64,000 bases of DNA from the NCBI GenBank assembly GCA_015680685.1, contig MNCI01015680.1, positions 339,303-403,302 on the forward strand, written 5' to 3'. A program made the position numbers and the translations under genes. Under the pieces are notes generated by a model. The model searched no databases. It was not told the DNA's origin and was given only the letters and a program-made list of their open reading frames with translations. The stretch is from Gnetum montanum (lineage: Eukaryota > Streptophyta > Gnetopsida > Gnetales > Gnetaceae). Position 1 is the stretch's first letter. Each line of letters begins with the position of its first letter. Below, one piece after another: positions 22,357 to 32,684 of the stretch.

Positions 22357-22366
22357 GTGATTGCAG
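22357..22366 (+). promoter_or_regulatory. D2 splice acceptor
   Basis: GTGATTGCAG immediately before ATG 22367. B has the same ten bases (39685-39694), and C and E have GTGATTGTAG. A candidate upstream GTAAGT lies at 22328. Confidence 0.55.
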
Positions 22367-25146
22367 ATGGCCCCTGAAAGAGGACAACAAGGAGGACCCT
22401 CTCAAGGTGCATCCAAACGACCAAGGAGAAGCAAAGGCCGAACGTCTCTTGAGGAACATATGGAACAGGAGGCACAATCATTTGGTATCCATCAGGAACC
22501 TTTTGTTACTATATAATTGAGACATGCTAAAGGTGGAATCGATGAAGCACCTGAACAGGGATAACATCTCACATTTTCCTTGGAGTGTGTTCAGGAAATT
22601 CATGAAAGGTCCACGTCAGTAGCTATGATAGTTAAACTTAAATTTGGACCTTTCACAGAGTTTACTCTTGAAGTAGTTAGGGACCAACTTAAAGGGTCCC
22701 CATTATGGCCTATTCTCTCTGAAAGTGGTGCCTAGTACCTGGGAGAGACGTACAAATTTTGGAAGAATAAAGAAGAAGGCACCACTATTGATATTGGTGG
22801 TGTTTCTATGGATTTCTCTGTTAAAGCCATTTCAAAGGTGTTAAATCTTTTGAATACAAGACCAAAGGTTGCTCACTTGTCCACTCACTCCGATGCTGAT
22901 GCATGAAAGATATGGTTGAAAAGGGCATACAACAAAGAAGACAAAGCGTATGGAGAGCTAACACTAGAAGAGGGAATCTATTTTAAGATTAGCATATATC
23001 ACATCTTTCCCACAAAAGGTTTAAATCAAATCTCCACATATGTGGCTAGAGGAAGTGCTATCTTGATGGGCAAGGTTAATGCCAACCTACCCCATCTATA
23101 TCTTACAGAAATTTGAGGTGGTTCGAAGAACGCAAGAAAGGGAAGTTCACATTGCCCTTTCCCTATCTCATCAGGAAGCTATGTCGATGTGTTGGAATTC
23201 TAGGGTAACCAATGACATCCCTAGAAAGTCCCAAAATGTTTCATTTGTTGAATTACTAAAGCCACTAGCCCCAAGGAAAAGTGTTAGTGAGACACTAGAG
23301 CCTAAACAAGAATAGATGGTGGGGCCCATTGCACCTCAAATTGTAGGGCCTAGCCAACTTCCAAGCATAAGGCCCAATCAACAATAGGAAGTGGGGCCTA
23401 GCATAGGCCAACAAGAACAACTACCACCACTACTACAAGACTATTTACCATCAATGAGCCACCTGAGGGCCATTGCTAAAATGGTTAGTTGGGGAAGCCG
23501 TGATAAAACAAACCTCTTCAAGGTCATAGATAATGCTATATGACCCATGGTCTTGATTGATTGCACATGGGATGAGATATCGATTCAAACAGGAGGAGGG
23601 GAATCACATTGGTCACAATAGATCTCAGGGAATGCTACATCTTTTTAGGTGCAATTAGAAATTGGTGAAGGTGCCATAGTAGTGGTCATGAAGTACTAAG
23701 ATGTAGCAGGAGCTATAGAACTGGTCACAAACCACATAAAAGAATCATTCAATGTCCTTGTTGTGCCACCGACAGATTTTACAGGAGCACACAATGCTCA
23801 AACTTTGGCCAGTCCCTCGATGACTTCTGCGGAGCATGAGGATGTACTATATTGGTTTTTGTAGATAGGACAAGTGATGACATCCCTGTGTGACATCCCT
23901 CAAGATGTCACAGCAACTCAATCAAACCTCATCTCCATAAAAGGAAAGCTGGTTATAGAGCTGAGCATGTAGAGGCGGAATTGCAAAGACTCCAAGAAAT
24001 GTGCGTCACCATAGAAGTTGCATAGTGGGATTGATCTTAATTCATCCCCATAAAGTAGCTAGAGTCCTTCTAGATAGAGTAGCTCAATAAATTGTTAAAG
24101 GAGAATAAAAAAGTGGAAGAGGAGAAAGAGAAGGCTAATTGGGATGCTTTCAAGGGACAAGCTTAGACATATGCTCATGCCAAAGCACTCAAGGAATTAC
24201 AAGAGGAAAATAAAAAGCTTGTTGCTGACAATCTCTAGTTGACCACCATAAAAAAACTAAGGAACATTCTCCAAGAAAATTTTCAACAATTACAAGAATA
24301 ATTAGTCAGGGTCAACCAGGACATGAATCACTTGGCTAGAGAAAATAGAACCCTCTCAATGGAGGAGGTACATGAAATCTATCAAAAGATGGCAATTGAG
24401 ATAAGCATGTGGCAAAACAAGGCCAAGCAACATAAGAAGCTAAAGGAACACTTCAAGGATCATATGGGGATGTATAAAAATGTAATAGAAAAAGAAATCG
24501 ATATGGCCAAGACCCATATTAACACTCTTAGTGCTCAAAACACTGATTGGCAGGCCATATTGGATGCCTATGAATTCATCCACCAAGTAGAACTCAAAAG
24601 CTGGGACCTACAGATACAAGATCTTATGGAATACATGGAGTTGGCAAACATGCGATATGCCAACTTGGCCATGTTGATAGCAAGATGCCCGAGAATAGAA
24701 TTGGAGAAGTAGGTAGCAACCACCTACGTAAAATATGAACTAGAATTTTCTTAGCATAAGAAGACACTGCAAAAATTAGAAGTGGAAAATTCTGAGTTAG
24801 AGGTGGTCAAATCTAGCTACCAGGGAGAAAAGGATGTCACGGTAGACTTGGCTCGATAGCTCATGGATTATCAAGAATAAAAGGACAAAGATAGAGCCTA
24901 TGAAGAGGAATGACAACTATTTGCAACTTGCTATGTCAAGGCCAAACAAATGTTCCCACAACTGTCTTGTCCATGGAGGTACCAACTCCATCAAACATTG
25001 GAGCATTAGCATGGATGACATAGGATTCCTAAACTAAAGAGGAAAAGATCCAGGCACTCCTTCAGAGCCATCAATTTTCAAAACTTGGAGCACAAGACAA
25101 GGGGAAGAGACCCATGGAGGAACCACCACCACTAGGAACCACATAA
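22367..25146 (+). pseudogene. D2 ORF3: long coiled-coil protein after splice acceptor, unrecognised
   Basis: About 925 codons with scattered stops and at least one frame change near 23110. The start MAPERGQQGG sits directly on the splice acceptor. Residues about 17-30 are basic (ASKRPRRSKGR). The middle contains KLKFGPFTEFTLEVVRDQLK, then WFEERKKGKFTLPFPYLIRK, followed by a P/Q-rich linker around 23320-23440. From about 24070 to 25000 the protein is a long E/K/L-rich coiled coil (ELQEENKKLVADNL, HLARENRTLSMEEVHEIYQK). No enzyme motif or transmembrane helix stands out. It occupies the env-like ORF position of Athila elements, but I cannot call it an envelope. B and C have only a short different ORF here. 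Confidence 0.55.
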
Positions 25147-25301
25147 ATTTTGTAATTTTATGTCTGTGTCCCAATTTTGTTGTTTTCAACTCTCCATTAC
25201 AACATGAATAACTTCCTAGTTAGTTAATAATCCCATACCTATCCACTGTGTAATCAATTGGACTTGTTCTCATTTTGTTCAACTTGAGGGCAAGTTTTTA
25301 T

Positions 25302-25316
25302 TCAGTCGTGGGGGTA
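25302..25316 (+). promoter_or_regulatory. D2 terminal polypurine tract
   Basis: TTCAGTCGTGGGGGTA runs directly into the LTR start TGATGAACC at 25317. Confidence 0.65.
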
Positions 25317-26159
25317 TGATGAACCATGATTTGTCAGGCTCTGATATTGGATCCATGATATCAGGTACACGATATTGCGACCTAAATAAAGATATCGGAT
25401 ACATGATATCATGATTCCTATGTAAGCCTATAAATACACATTTGGATGCATAGGAGAGGGAAGTCAGTAGGTGTAAGTGTAGAGTCTTTTTGTTCATTTT
25501 TAGTTCATTTCAATTCTTTCCCTAGTGCATGCCCGTAGTGTGATGATTGTAATTATATAGAACCTTTATTTGAGTGTGATGTACTTGGACACACATATGA
25601 CAAGTAATAAAGATCGAGATTACTTCATCATTGTAGCATTCACTTAGTTTTAATTGCTTAACTGTTATTGTTATTTATTATTTTCTTAATTAATATTTAT
25701 TTACCTTCATTTACTATCCTTGTTATTAATGCAAAATGAATATGACTTAATCACAAGCATTTAAGTATGACTACTTGGTATCCCAGTAGTGTATCTACGA
25801 GTGCTTAAGTAATCCAAGAAGTAGTACATGAGGTCCAAGATGTGTACAAATGATTAAGGATGGATGCTCACCACACTTAGGCTAGCTTATATTTTCTTCT
25901 CCCATTCCCTATTAGCTTAAACAAGGTTACTTCCATTGTCTCTGGGAGTAGCACTAGTTTAGGACCACATCATACACCTCACTCTGGAGTAAACCATACA
26001 TGACAAAGAAAATACTAGTCCAGGTGGGAAGACAATGAAACTATGATCAACTTGTAACTATCTAAATACCACAAATAGCCCATATGCAAAGTTCAACTTG
26101 ATCGTGCATAAATGCTCATATTTGTATGGCTGAGTGTAGGGGTACCTCATCACTCATCA
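25317..26159 (+). repeat. D2 3-prime LTR
   Basis: 843 bp, TGATGAACC...ACTCATCA. GATATC/GATATT motifs at 25343-25410 precede a TATA box (CCTATAAATAC, 25427-25437). The end (GTGTAGGGGTACCTCATCACTCATCA) resembles the B LTR end without being identical; only parts of that stretch are shared. Confidence 0.75.
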
Positions 26160-26870
26160 GTCTCAAATTGAAGAAGACATATTTGGTTGTCAACATAAAG
26201 AAGAGTCATTTTTTTAAAAGGAAGAATACAAACTTGGGACATGTGATTACTCAAAATTAAATTAGGATGAAAGCTACCAAGGTGAAGGCTATTAGAGAGT
26301 GGAAAACTTCTAGAAATGCTATGTAGGTAAGATCATTTCTTGGTTTAGTAGGTACTTATAAAATATTCAAAAAAATTTCAATGGTATATCATGTCCTATG
26401 TTTTTTTTACTTCAGAAGAATTAATATTTCATGTGAAATGATATAACCAAAGAACCTTTGACTTTTTGAAGGTGAAAATAATAAGTGAACTAGTGCTTGC
26501 AATACCAAATTTCTGAAAGCATTTTTAGGTAGAGGTGGATGCTAGTGGGCTTGTGATTAGAAGGGTGCTTTCACAAAAAGAAAGATTTGTTTCTTTCTTT
26601 TTAGAAAAACTAAATGAGTCAAGGTAGAAATACAATGTCTATGAGAAGGAATTATATCTTATTCTTCAAGAAATTAAGCATTGGAGGCATTATTTTTTGC
26701 CTAAGGAGTTCACTTTAATGATTGACCATAATACACTGCAATTTCTCAATTCCTAAAAGAAGTTGAGTGTCAAACACATGAAGTGCCTGACACAATTATA
26801 GGAGTTCAATTTTGTACTGAAACACAAGAGTGGGAAATCTAGTGTGGTAGTAGATGATTTATATAGGATG
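26160..26870 (+). pseudogene. pol: H RT thumb/connection and RNase H
   Basis: The reading begins LKKTYLVVNIKKSHFF, then NTNLGHVITQN and RSFLGLVGTYKIF, the familiar end of Ty3/gypsy RT (Y-L-G-H-V-I-S; V-R-S-F-L-G-L-x-G-Y-Y-R-x-F). RNase H follows: VEVDASGLVIRRVLSQKERF with the first aspartate, KYNVYEKELYLILQEIKHWR with the glutamate, and LMIDHNTLQFL with the next aspartate. It ends KHKSGKSSVVVDDLYRM. Stops and frame changes are present. Confidence 0.75.
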
Positions 26871-27723
26871 CATATGGTGAATTTCAACATTCCTCATATG
26901 GAAGGTATGAATGATAATGATGTTATCTTTCTGGTCGTGAAAAAATTCTCCAAGATGACGTACTTCATTCCATGCAAGAACCTAAGTGATGCATCTCATA
27001 TTGCAAATTTGTTTTTCCAGCATGTTGTAAGATTGCATTATATTATTTTAAATATTTTTAATGATAGAGACTCCAAGTTTACTAGTAAATTTTGGAGGTT
27101 CCTTTGGAGGATTTTGGGCAAAAAGTGTAATTTTTATAGTGTATATCATTCGTAGTTCAATGGAAAAACTGAAGTGATCAATAAATCTTTGCTAAATATT
27201 TTGAGATGTTTGTGTGAAGGAAAACCCAATAGGTGCGAGAGCTTATTATGTCATGCTAAGTTTTCCTACAATAATGCTTTTCATGTCACTCTTGGGAAGA
27301 GCCTATTTGAAGCTAATTATGGTTTTTATCCCAAAATGATAGAAAAATTGAGGAGCTTTGATGGAGAGGCTTAATTGAGTGTAGAATTTGTGAAGGAGAT
27401 GATAGATCTTCATGATCAAATAATAAAGGCAAGAGGAAGTCTAATTTCACTGTTGGTGATCTTGTGTGGGTGCACTTAAAGAAGAAGAGGTTAAGGGATA
27501 TGAAATTATCAAAATGAAAGGCCGATAATATAAGTCTTTTGAGGAGAAAGATCAAAATCAATGATAATTCCTTTGAAATTAACTTACCAATTGATGTGGG
27601 TATGTCTTTTATTTTTAATGTTGCAAATCTTGTGCATTACCATGGACTAAAAGATGATGAAACCTTGCAGGGTAACATCAATGAGTTGATCAAAGCTATT
27701 AACAAGTCCAAGCCTTCATAGGA
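26871..27723 (+). pseudogene. pol: H integrase, N-terminal part deleted
   Basis: Right after RNase H the frame passes into VIFLVVKKFSKMTYFIPCKN, skipping the zinc-binding domain and the first catalytic aspartate. The second acidic block DRDSKFTSKFWRFLW and the glutamate block NGKTEVINKSLLNILRCL are present, with one TAG between them at 27152. NNAFHVTLGKSLFEANYG matches the conserved P-F-E-x-x-Y-G region. The deletion makes it inactive. Confidence 0.75.
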
Positions 27724-27966
27724 GATGAAGGTAATTGTACTTAAGAAGAGAGAAGCTTCCAGCACTTGTGGAGTAAAGAGGCATGTGTACTTGGTTCATT
27801 GGAAGGACTGAATAACTGATGATGCTATATGGATCCATGAGGCTAAACTTGTTAAGTTGGGGATAACTTCTATTCCTACTCCCTTGTTCACCCAAGTTTA
27901 CTTTCTAAAGGGTAGGAGAGCTAGTGTAGGGGCACCTCTTCTAAGCCCTTATCATTCCTATAGGTA
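27724..27966 (+). pseudogene. pol: H chromodomain
   Basis: EMKVIVLKKREASSTCGVKR, then HVYLVHWKD, a stop, ITDDAIWIHEAKL. This fits the chromodomain core Y-L-V-K-W-K-G-x(3-5)-A-T-W-E-x-x-x-x-L, with W kept and the G after WK(D) replaced. Chromodomains of this kind bind modified histone tails and steer integration in chromoviruses; that role is known from the family, not shown here. Confidence 0.7.
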
Positions 27967-27984
27967 AAGAACTTAAGATTTTGA

Positions 27985-28265
27985 CAACATGAAAGACATC
28001 CTTGATAGGAAACACACATCTTTTCCAATAGTTGAAAACACTAAGAAGACATCCTACCACTAAGAAAGACATCTTGCTTGAGAGTTGGACAAGCCTAGAA
28101 GACATCCTACTAGTAAGGAAGACTTCATATGTCTACTAAAAGACATCTTGCCTAGTAGGAAGACATCATTCCTAGCTAGAAGACATCTTCCTAGATTGAA
28201 AGATGTCTTTCTAGAATGTCTCAAGTTGTAATGAGACATCTTTCCTAGGATCCAAGACATCTTAT
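27985..28265 (+). repeat. GACATC short-repeat cluster in presumed H LTR
   Basis: About eleven copies of (A/G)GACATC(T/C)T or close variants (including one inverted, AGATGTCT at 28203) spaced roughly 15-40 bp apart, in A-rich sequence. Spacing is irregular and the intervening sequence is not conserved. Confidence 0.6.
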
Positions 28266-28720
28266 TTATGATGGAAACTTTTTGATATAGTTTGTTTGAA
28301 GTGGGAAACAACTAGGAATATTTGATTTTGATTTGGAAAAGATTTTTGTAATGTGTTAACTTTGTATTTGTTAACTATTTATCTTTTATATGTTATAAGC
28401 AAGAGATAGTTGGATGAGAGATTGTATGATCAATTGTGTGTGAGATATTAGCCATTGTATCTTTCTTTATGTGGATCTTGATCCTATGTGTGGCAAGAGG
28501 TTTGACATCATTTGTATCTTATATAAAGGTTAATCATGTGTGTGATTGTAGAGCCTCCTACTTTGCAATATTGTTGAGATTGTTATTATGGGTTAATTTG
28601 TGGGATTGGGGTTCCATTGTATTTTGTAATCTTATTTTAGAATTAATGGAATATATTTAGTTTTCTTTTTTTCTAGAAAATTGTTTCATTGCTTATGTTC
28701 TAGATTCATTGTGTTTTGAA

Positions 28721-29400
28721 GGGTTAAATAAATCAAAGTAACCTTGCTCCAAAATACATGTTTTATTAGCTTGAACTCATGAGCATTCAACCATATAAGC
28801 CTTAACCCATCTATCTTAAAGTTTAATAAATCACTCAACTACTTTTCTTATGGTTATTTAACAAAAAAAAATCATAATAGAATGCACTTATAACTATAGT
28901 AACTCTATTCAATAACTTTCTCTTTGTCAACTACCACCTGTTATGCCATTGCAACATGGGAAAGAAACCTTCTTGTATTTTTTGCTACCACTATCTTGGT
29001 GAAAATAGAAATTTTTAATATCAATCTAAAAATGACATTGACTAAGTTTTTTTATCAAAAAAACATTGGGAAGGAGAGGCCAAAATATTATCTATTTTTA
29101 CTTAACAAAGATCTCTAGAAATCAAATGTCTTGGATTTCAAAGAATTAAAATTTGAAAAAATGTCAAATTAAGATAACCAACTTGACCCTTACAAAATTA
29201 GCCTCTAAATGAAAATGATGAAAGACCATTATAAATCACAAATGGTAAATCTAAGAGAAAATAGTTTACCAAACAATATATATACCTAATTAACATGAGA
29301 TACTAACTAATACTTTTATTACTATTATTATATAATTTATTAATAAAAAAATATTTAATAACCTTTAATCTAAGGCCCCATGTGCTACATGAGGAATGTT
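28721..29400 (+). other. Unassigned AT-rich sequence
   Basis: Between the presumed H LTR and the LINE-like stretch. Nothing recognised. Confidence 0.4.
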
Positions 29401-30270
29401 TCATTCAATAGTACTAATGTGCAAATGGTAGATTTCTTTAAATATTTGGGTTTCATATATATGAAACATTACATGTTGGGGAGGTGCATCAAAGAGGTTT
29501 CAAGGCTCTATATGCTTTGAAAAACAAGTGCAAGGGTTTAGAACTCTAGGCTTAGAAGTTAAAAAATAAAATATCTAGGATATGATCTACCCTAATATAT
29601 TGTAAGGATGGGTTGTTTAGGGACTTAATGCTAAACTTTGGAATGATACTAAAAGAGCACAAAAAAAATTCTCCTTGATGAGTTAAAGGTGAAGATGCAA
29701 ATATCTTACTTAATGTTATTATGTAAATGTGATTTATTACCTTTATAAGCAGAAGCCTTGTGACAATTCACTACAAATACTCATATTTTGGATATCTGAA
29801 GGTAAGATAAATTCTCTATAGTAGTTTTTGAGGATTCACAATATCGTGGTTAGTATTTCTAGGGAATCCAATAGTTGAGAAAGTGGACTAACTCTTGGAA
29901 GGATGTGCAAAAAGATCCTAAGCATCTTTGCCAACTAATTAAGTAGAAGATTTTAAATTAGATGTGATATAATGTACAATGCAAGAAAAAATATTTATTT
30001 ATAGAACATTATATCTAATAAAATAGATGTAAAAGCTCACTATTTGTCTCACATGCTATTTCAATTAAGTATTAGAATGCTATTAGCAACATTTGCTTAA
30101 GTTCTCATCCTCTTAAAATTAAAAGTAAAAAATGGATTCAACTCCTTGATAAGAACATATTTGTAGGTTGTGTAGGTCAAGAACACTTGAAAATGAATTA
30201 TGTGTTTCTTTTTTGTGCTAACTATATAGTTAAGACAATGTTATAATGTTATAATAAAAAACTTGTATGA
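29400..30270 (+). pseudogene. Probable LINE (non-LTR retrotransposon) ORF2 tail
   Basis: Translation gives VDFFKYLGFIY, then VHQRGFKALYALKNKCKGLEL, matching the region after the LINE RT domain (F-K-Y-L-G-V...; R-G-x-K-A-x-Y-A-L-x-x-K-C). Further on LLDELKVKMQISYLMLLCKC and a tail with LRKWTNSWKDV fit the same C-terminal region. Many stops and frame changes. No poly-A tail or target-site duplication found, so both limits are uncertain. Confidence 0.4.
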
Positions 30271-30289
30271 TTTTTTATTAAGAATCAGT

Positions 30290-31099
30290 TGAAATGTGTC
30301 AATTAGCTATGATGTCACATCTACTACATTGCATATACTATGCAAGGGTAATAAATGCCTATAAATATATGAGCATTTGTCATGTATTGGACACTATTTG
30401 ATTAGTAGGTAACTAGACTCTATCAGGTTTATTTCTTAATTTCTTTAACAATCAATGGATTTGAGTCAATTGTATGGCATCTTATTTGATTACATTGTAC
30501 CTAGACACATTTCATGAATAGTAATAAGATTAAGAATAATTCATATCCATTTCAATACTTTGACTTAGAATAGTTTTACTTTCAATGTAATTTACTTTCT
30601 ATGTACTTTGTTAGTATTTACATTTCTATACACATTAATCATCTATGAAATTGAGCATGACTAGTTTCAAGCATAAACACATATTCACTGGGTAATCTTT
30701 GTAGTGTTATTGCTTAGTTTACCTAGTAGTATAATGTTTGGTAATCCTAACAATGGATATGCGAGTTCAGGACATGTATCATAAGATGAGAAATAAAAAT
30801 CCTTATCCCTAAGCTAGCTTAGTATTTATTTTTGTTATTAATTAGATTACTTATATAATTAATTTCCATATTTTTATCTAGCTTAGTCACAATTGCTAAC
30901 ATCAATTATCATATATCTCACTTTGGACTAAATCATATGTGATAGAGCTACCACTAGTCCAAGTGGAAAGCTAATGAAATTTAATTAATGCTTAATGATC
31001 TAGATACCATCCTAATCCCATCTATGAAATTTGATCGAATTTCATATGAATGCTTGTGATTTGTATGGTTGTGTACAAGGTCTACTTTGCTACTTATCA
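30290..31099 (+). repeat. F 5-prime LTR
   Basis: Ends TACTTATCA at 31099 next to a tRNA-Asp-type primer site. It has a TATA box (CCTATAAATATATG, 30358-30371). Segments such as TTTGGACTAAATCATATGTGATAGAGCTACCACTAGTCC resemble the reverse complement of the E LTRs near 46570-46620. The start is unclear. Confidence 0.55.
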
Positions 31100-31100
31100 T

Positions 31101-31118
31101 TGGTGTCATTGCTAGGCA
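31101..31118 (+). promoter_or_regulatory. F primer-binding site
   Basis: TGGTGTCATTGCTAGGCA, one base after the LTR end, in line with the tRNA-Asp-type sites of B, C and E. Confidence 0.6.
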
Positions 31119-31234
31119 TGATGCTAGTGATCTAGATTAGTTATATCATAAAAGATCATTGTAAAAATCATTAATGATTTATCTTTTAGAAAATATTAAT
31201 ATTTTAAGTCATACATACATCATTGACTACAAGC

Positions 31235-31646
31235 ATGCCTTCTTTACACATTGGTAATAGCCTGCCACACAATGTGAACACTAGTAGGGGTAATGACAAG
31301 ATTCACATTGAAGAGACTTGGGATGAACCACTATAAGGAAGGGTTTCATATGCTCATTCTTACCTGCATTACACTCAAATACTATGTTCAACCATCACAA
31401 AAAATCCTAGAGAAGATGAAATTAGTCTAAGCATACAAATGGCCTCAAGGCCTAGGACCTTATATAAATGTAGGAAAGACAAATCAAAGGATCATAGAGG
31501 AAGACATAGAAGCCATGGAAGTTCTTCTATTTCACCATATTTATCTTCATCTTCATCATTTAGATGAAGATGAATGTAGGCATCAAAGGGACATAGATGA
31601 GACCATCATAATCAAATAGTTAGATAAAAATTATGACCATAACATG
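31235..31646 (+). pseudogene. gag: F gag, first segment
   Basis: MPSLHIGNSLPHNVNTSRGN then VSYAHSYLHYTQILCSTITK, followed by MASRPRTLYKCRKDKSKDHR and a serine run. This is collinear with the E gag (VYIEENWGEQPQARISYAHF, MASRPRTSSKFKKD). It stops where B inserted at 31646/31647; the gag resumes at 40597. Confidence 0.7.
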
Positions 31647-32516
31647 TGATAAATGGTGTTTTCATACACTCCAATATTGAAGTGGCCACAATATTGGGTA
31701 CACAATATTGGGTATGTGATATTGCGGCCCAAGATGCGATATTGTACATTCAATATTCTAGGGTTACCCCTGAGTCTATAAATATAGCACCCAGGTGCAT
31801 GATTGAGAGTAGCTTTTGGCAGTTAAGTAGCAAAACTCTTGCAGTTTGTTCATTTGAGAGTTAGAATATTTTCCAAGTGCCTACAATAGGAGTTCTAAGT
31901 GTGAATGGATCTTTATTTGAGCATTGATGTAATTGAACACACCATTGTATTTCCAATAAAGATGAACTCATTGATTCATTCCTTGCAGCACTTGATACTT
32001 TATTTCTTATGCATTTATATATTGTGATTTCATGCAATTTATATTAATGTTATTTGTGCAATAATTAATTTTGATTAATCAAGAAACTCATTAAAATACA
32101 CAAGCACAACCCCTTTGAACATACGTGTGACACTTGGTAGCTCAGAAATGATTAACGTTTGACAACCCAACAGTGTTTACACAAAGTTCAGGATGTGTTT
32201 GGGAAGTGGGAATAGTTACTTGTGTTAGGCTAGATTAGACCATAGTTTACTTAGCAATTAATCACTCTTACTTGTATTCTTGTTGTAGGTGAGTAATTTG
32301 ATAAAAACACAAAATAATAAAAATCTTATGCCTTAGTCACACTTAACCATAAAATTGCATTTCACAAGTGGGACCAGGAAGACAACAAACTGACAACATG
32401 CACACATTATTTAGCTCTAGTGTACTTAGTAATTATAGTCTACGAAATTCGACCAAATTGAACGTGAATGCTTGTGATTTGTATAGTTGGGTGTAGGGGT
32501 ACTTCATTGTTCATCA
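31647..32516 (+). repeat. B 5-prime LTR
   Basis: 870 bp, TGATAAATGG...TTCATCA. GATATT/AATATT motifs (31675-31760) precede the TATA box (CTATAAATATAG, 31776-31787). Matches 40045-40596. Confidence 0.85.
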
Positions 32517-32517
32517 T

Positions 32518-32535
32518 TGGTGCCATTACTGAGGA
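32518..32535 (+). promoter_or_regulatory. B primer-binding site (tRNA-Asp type)
   Basis: TGGTGCCATTACTGAGGA, one base after the LTR end. Differs from TGGCGCCGTTGCCGGGGA only by transitions. Confidence 0.8.
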
Positions 32536-32684
32536 TTGTAGTTCTATGTGCGCTACCTAAATGAAGAAAAATTTAGCAACCTCATTGTTTGAATCCTAAG
32601 AGTTAAATCTTATGAAAACAAAAATTATTATAATAATTAAGTTAAACCTTAACTGCACATTTCCTATAAGTTCATTAACACAAA

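Larger units (their letters stand above)
21966..26159 (+). mobile_element. D2: Athila-like 3-prime half with coiled-coil ORF and 3-prime LTR
   Basis: Contains an internal polypurine-like tract (22038-22057), a splice acceptor (22366), a 2.8-kb decayed ORF, a terminal polypurine tract and a full LTR (25317-26159). The right end sits directly against a chromovirus RT reading frame at 26160, suggesting D2 inserted into H; the left half of H and the D2 5-prime LTR are missing. It may or may not belong with D1. Confidence 0.6.
26160..28720 (+). mobile_element. H: chromodomain-bearing Ty3/gypsy (chromovirus) 3-prime half
   Basis: Starts in mid-RT at the D2 LTR junction and runs through RNase H, integrase and a C-terminal chromodomain to a stop at 27964, then into a presumed 3-prime LTR with GACATC repeats. 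The LTR start (TGACAACATG near 27982) and end (about 28720) are guesses. The 5-prime half is missing from the window. Confidence 0.7.

Noticed and set aside
28060-28311. Minus-strand ORF with repeated GKMS blocks, and a possible CRISPR-like array
   Set aside because: Both come from the irregular GACATC motif cluster; spacers are not uniform and the setting is a plant retroelement.
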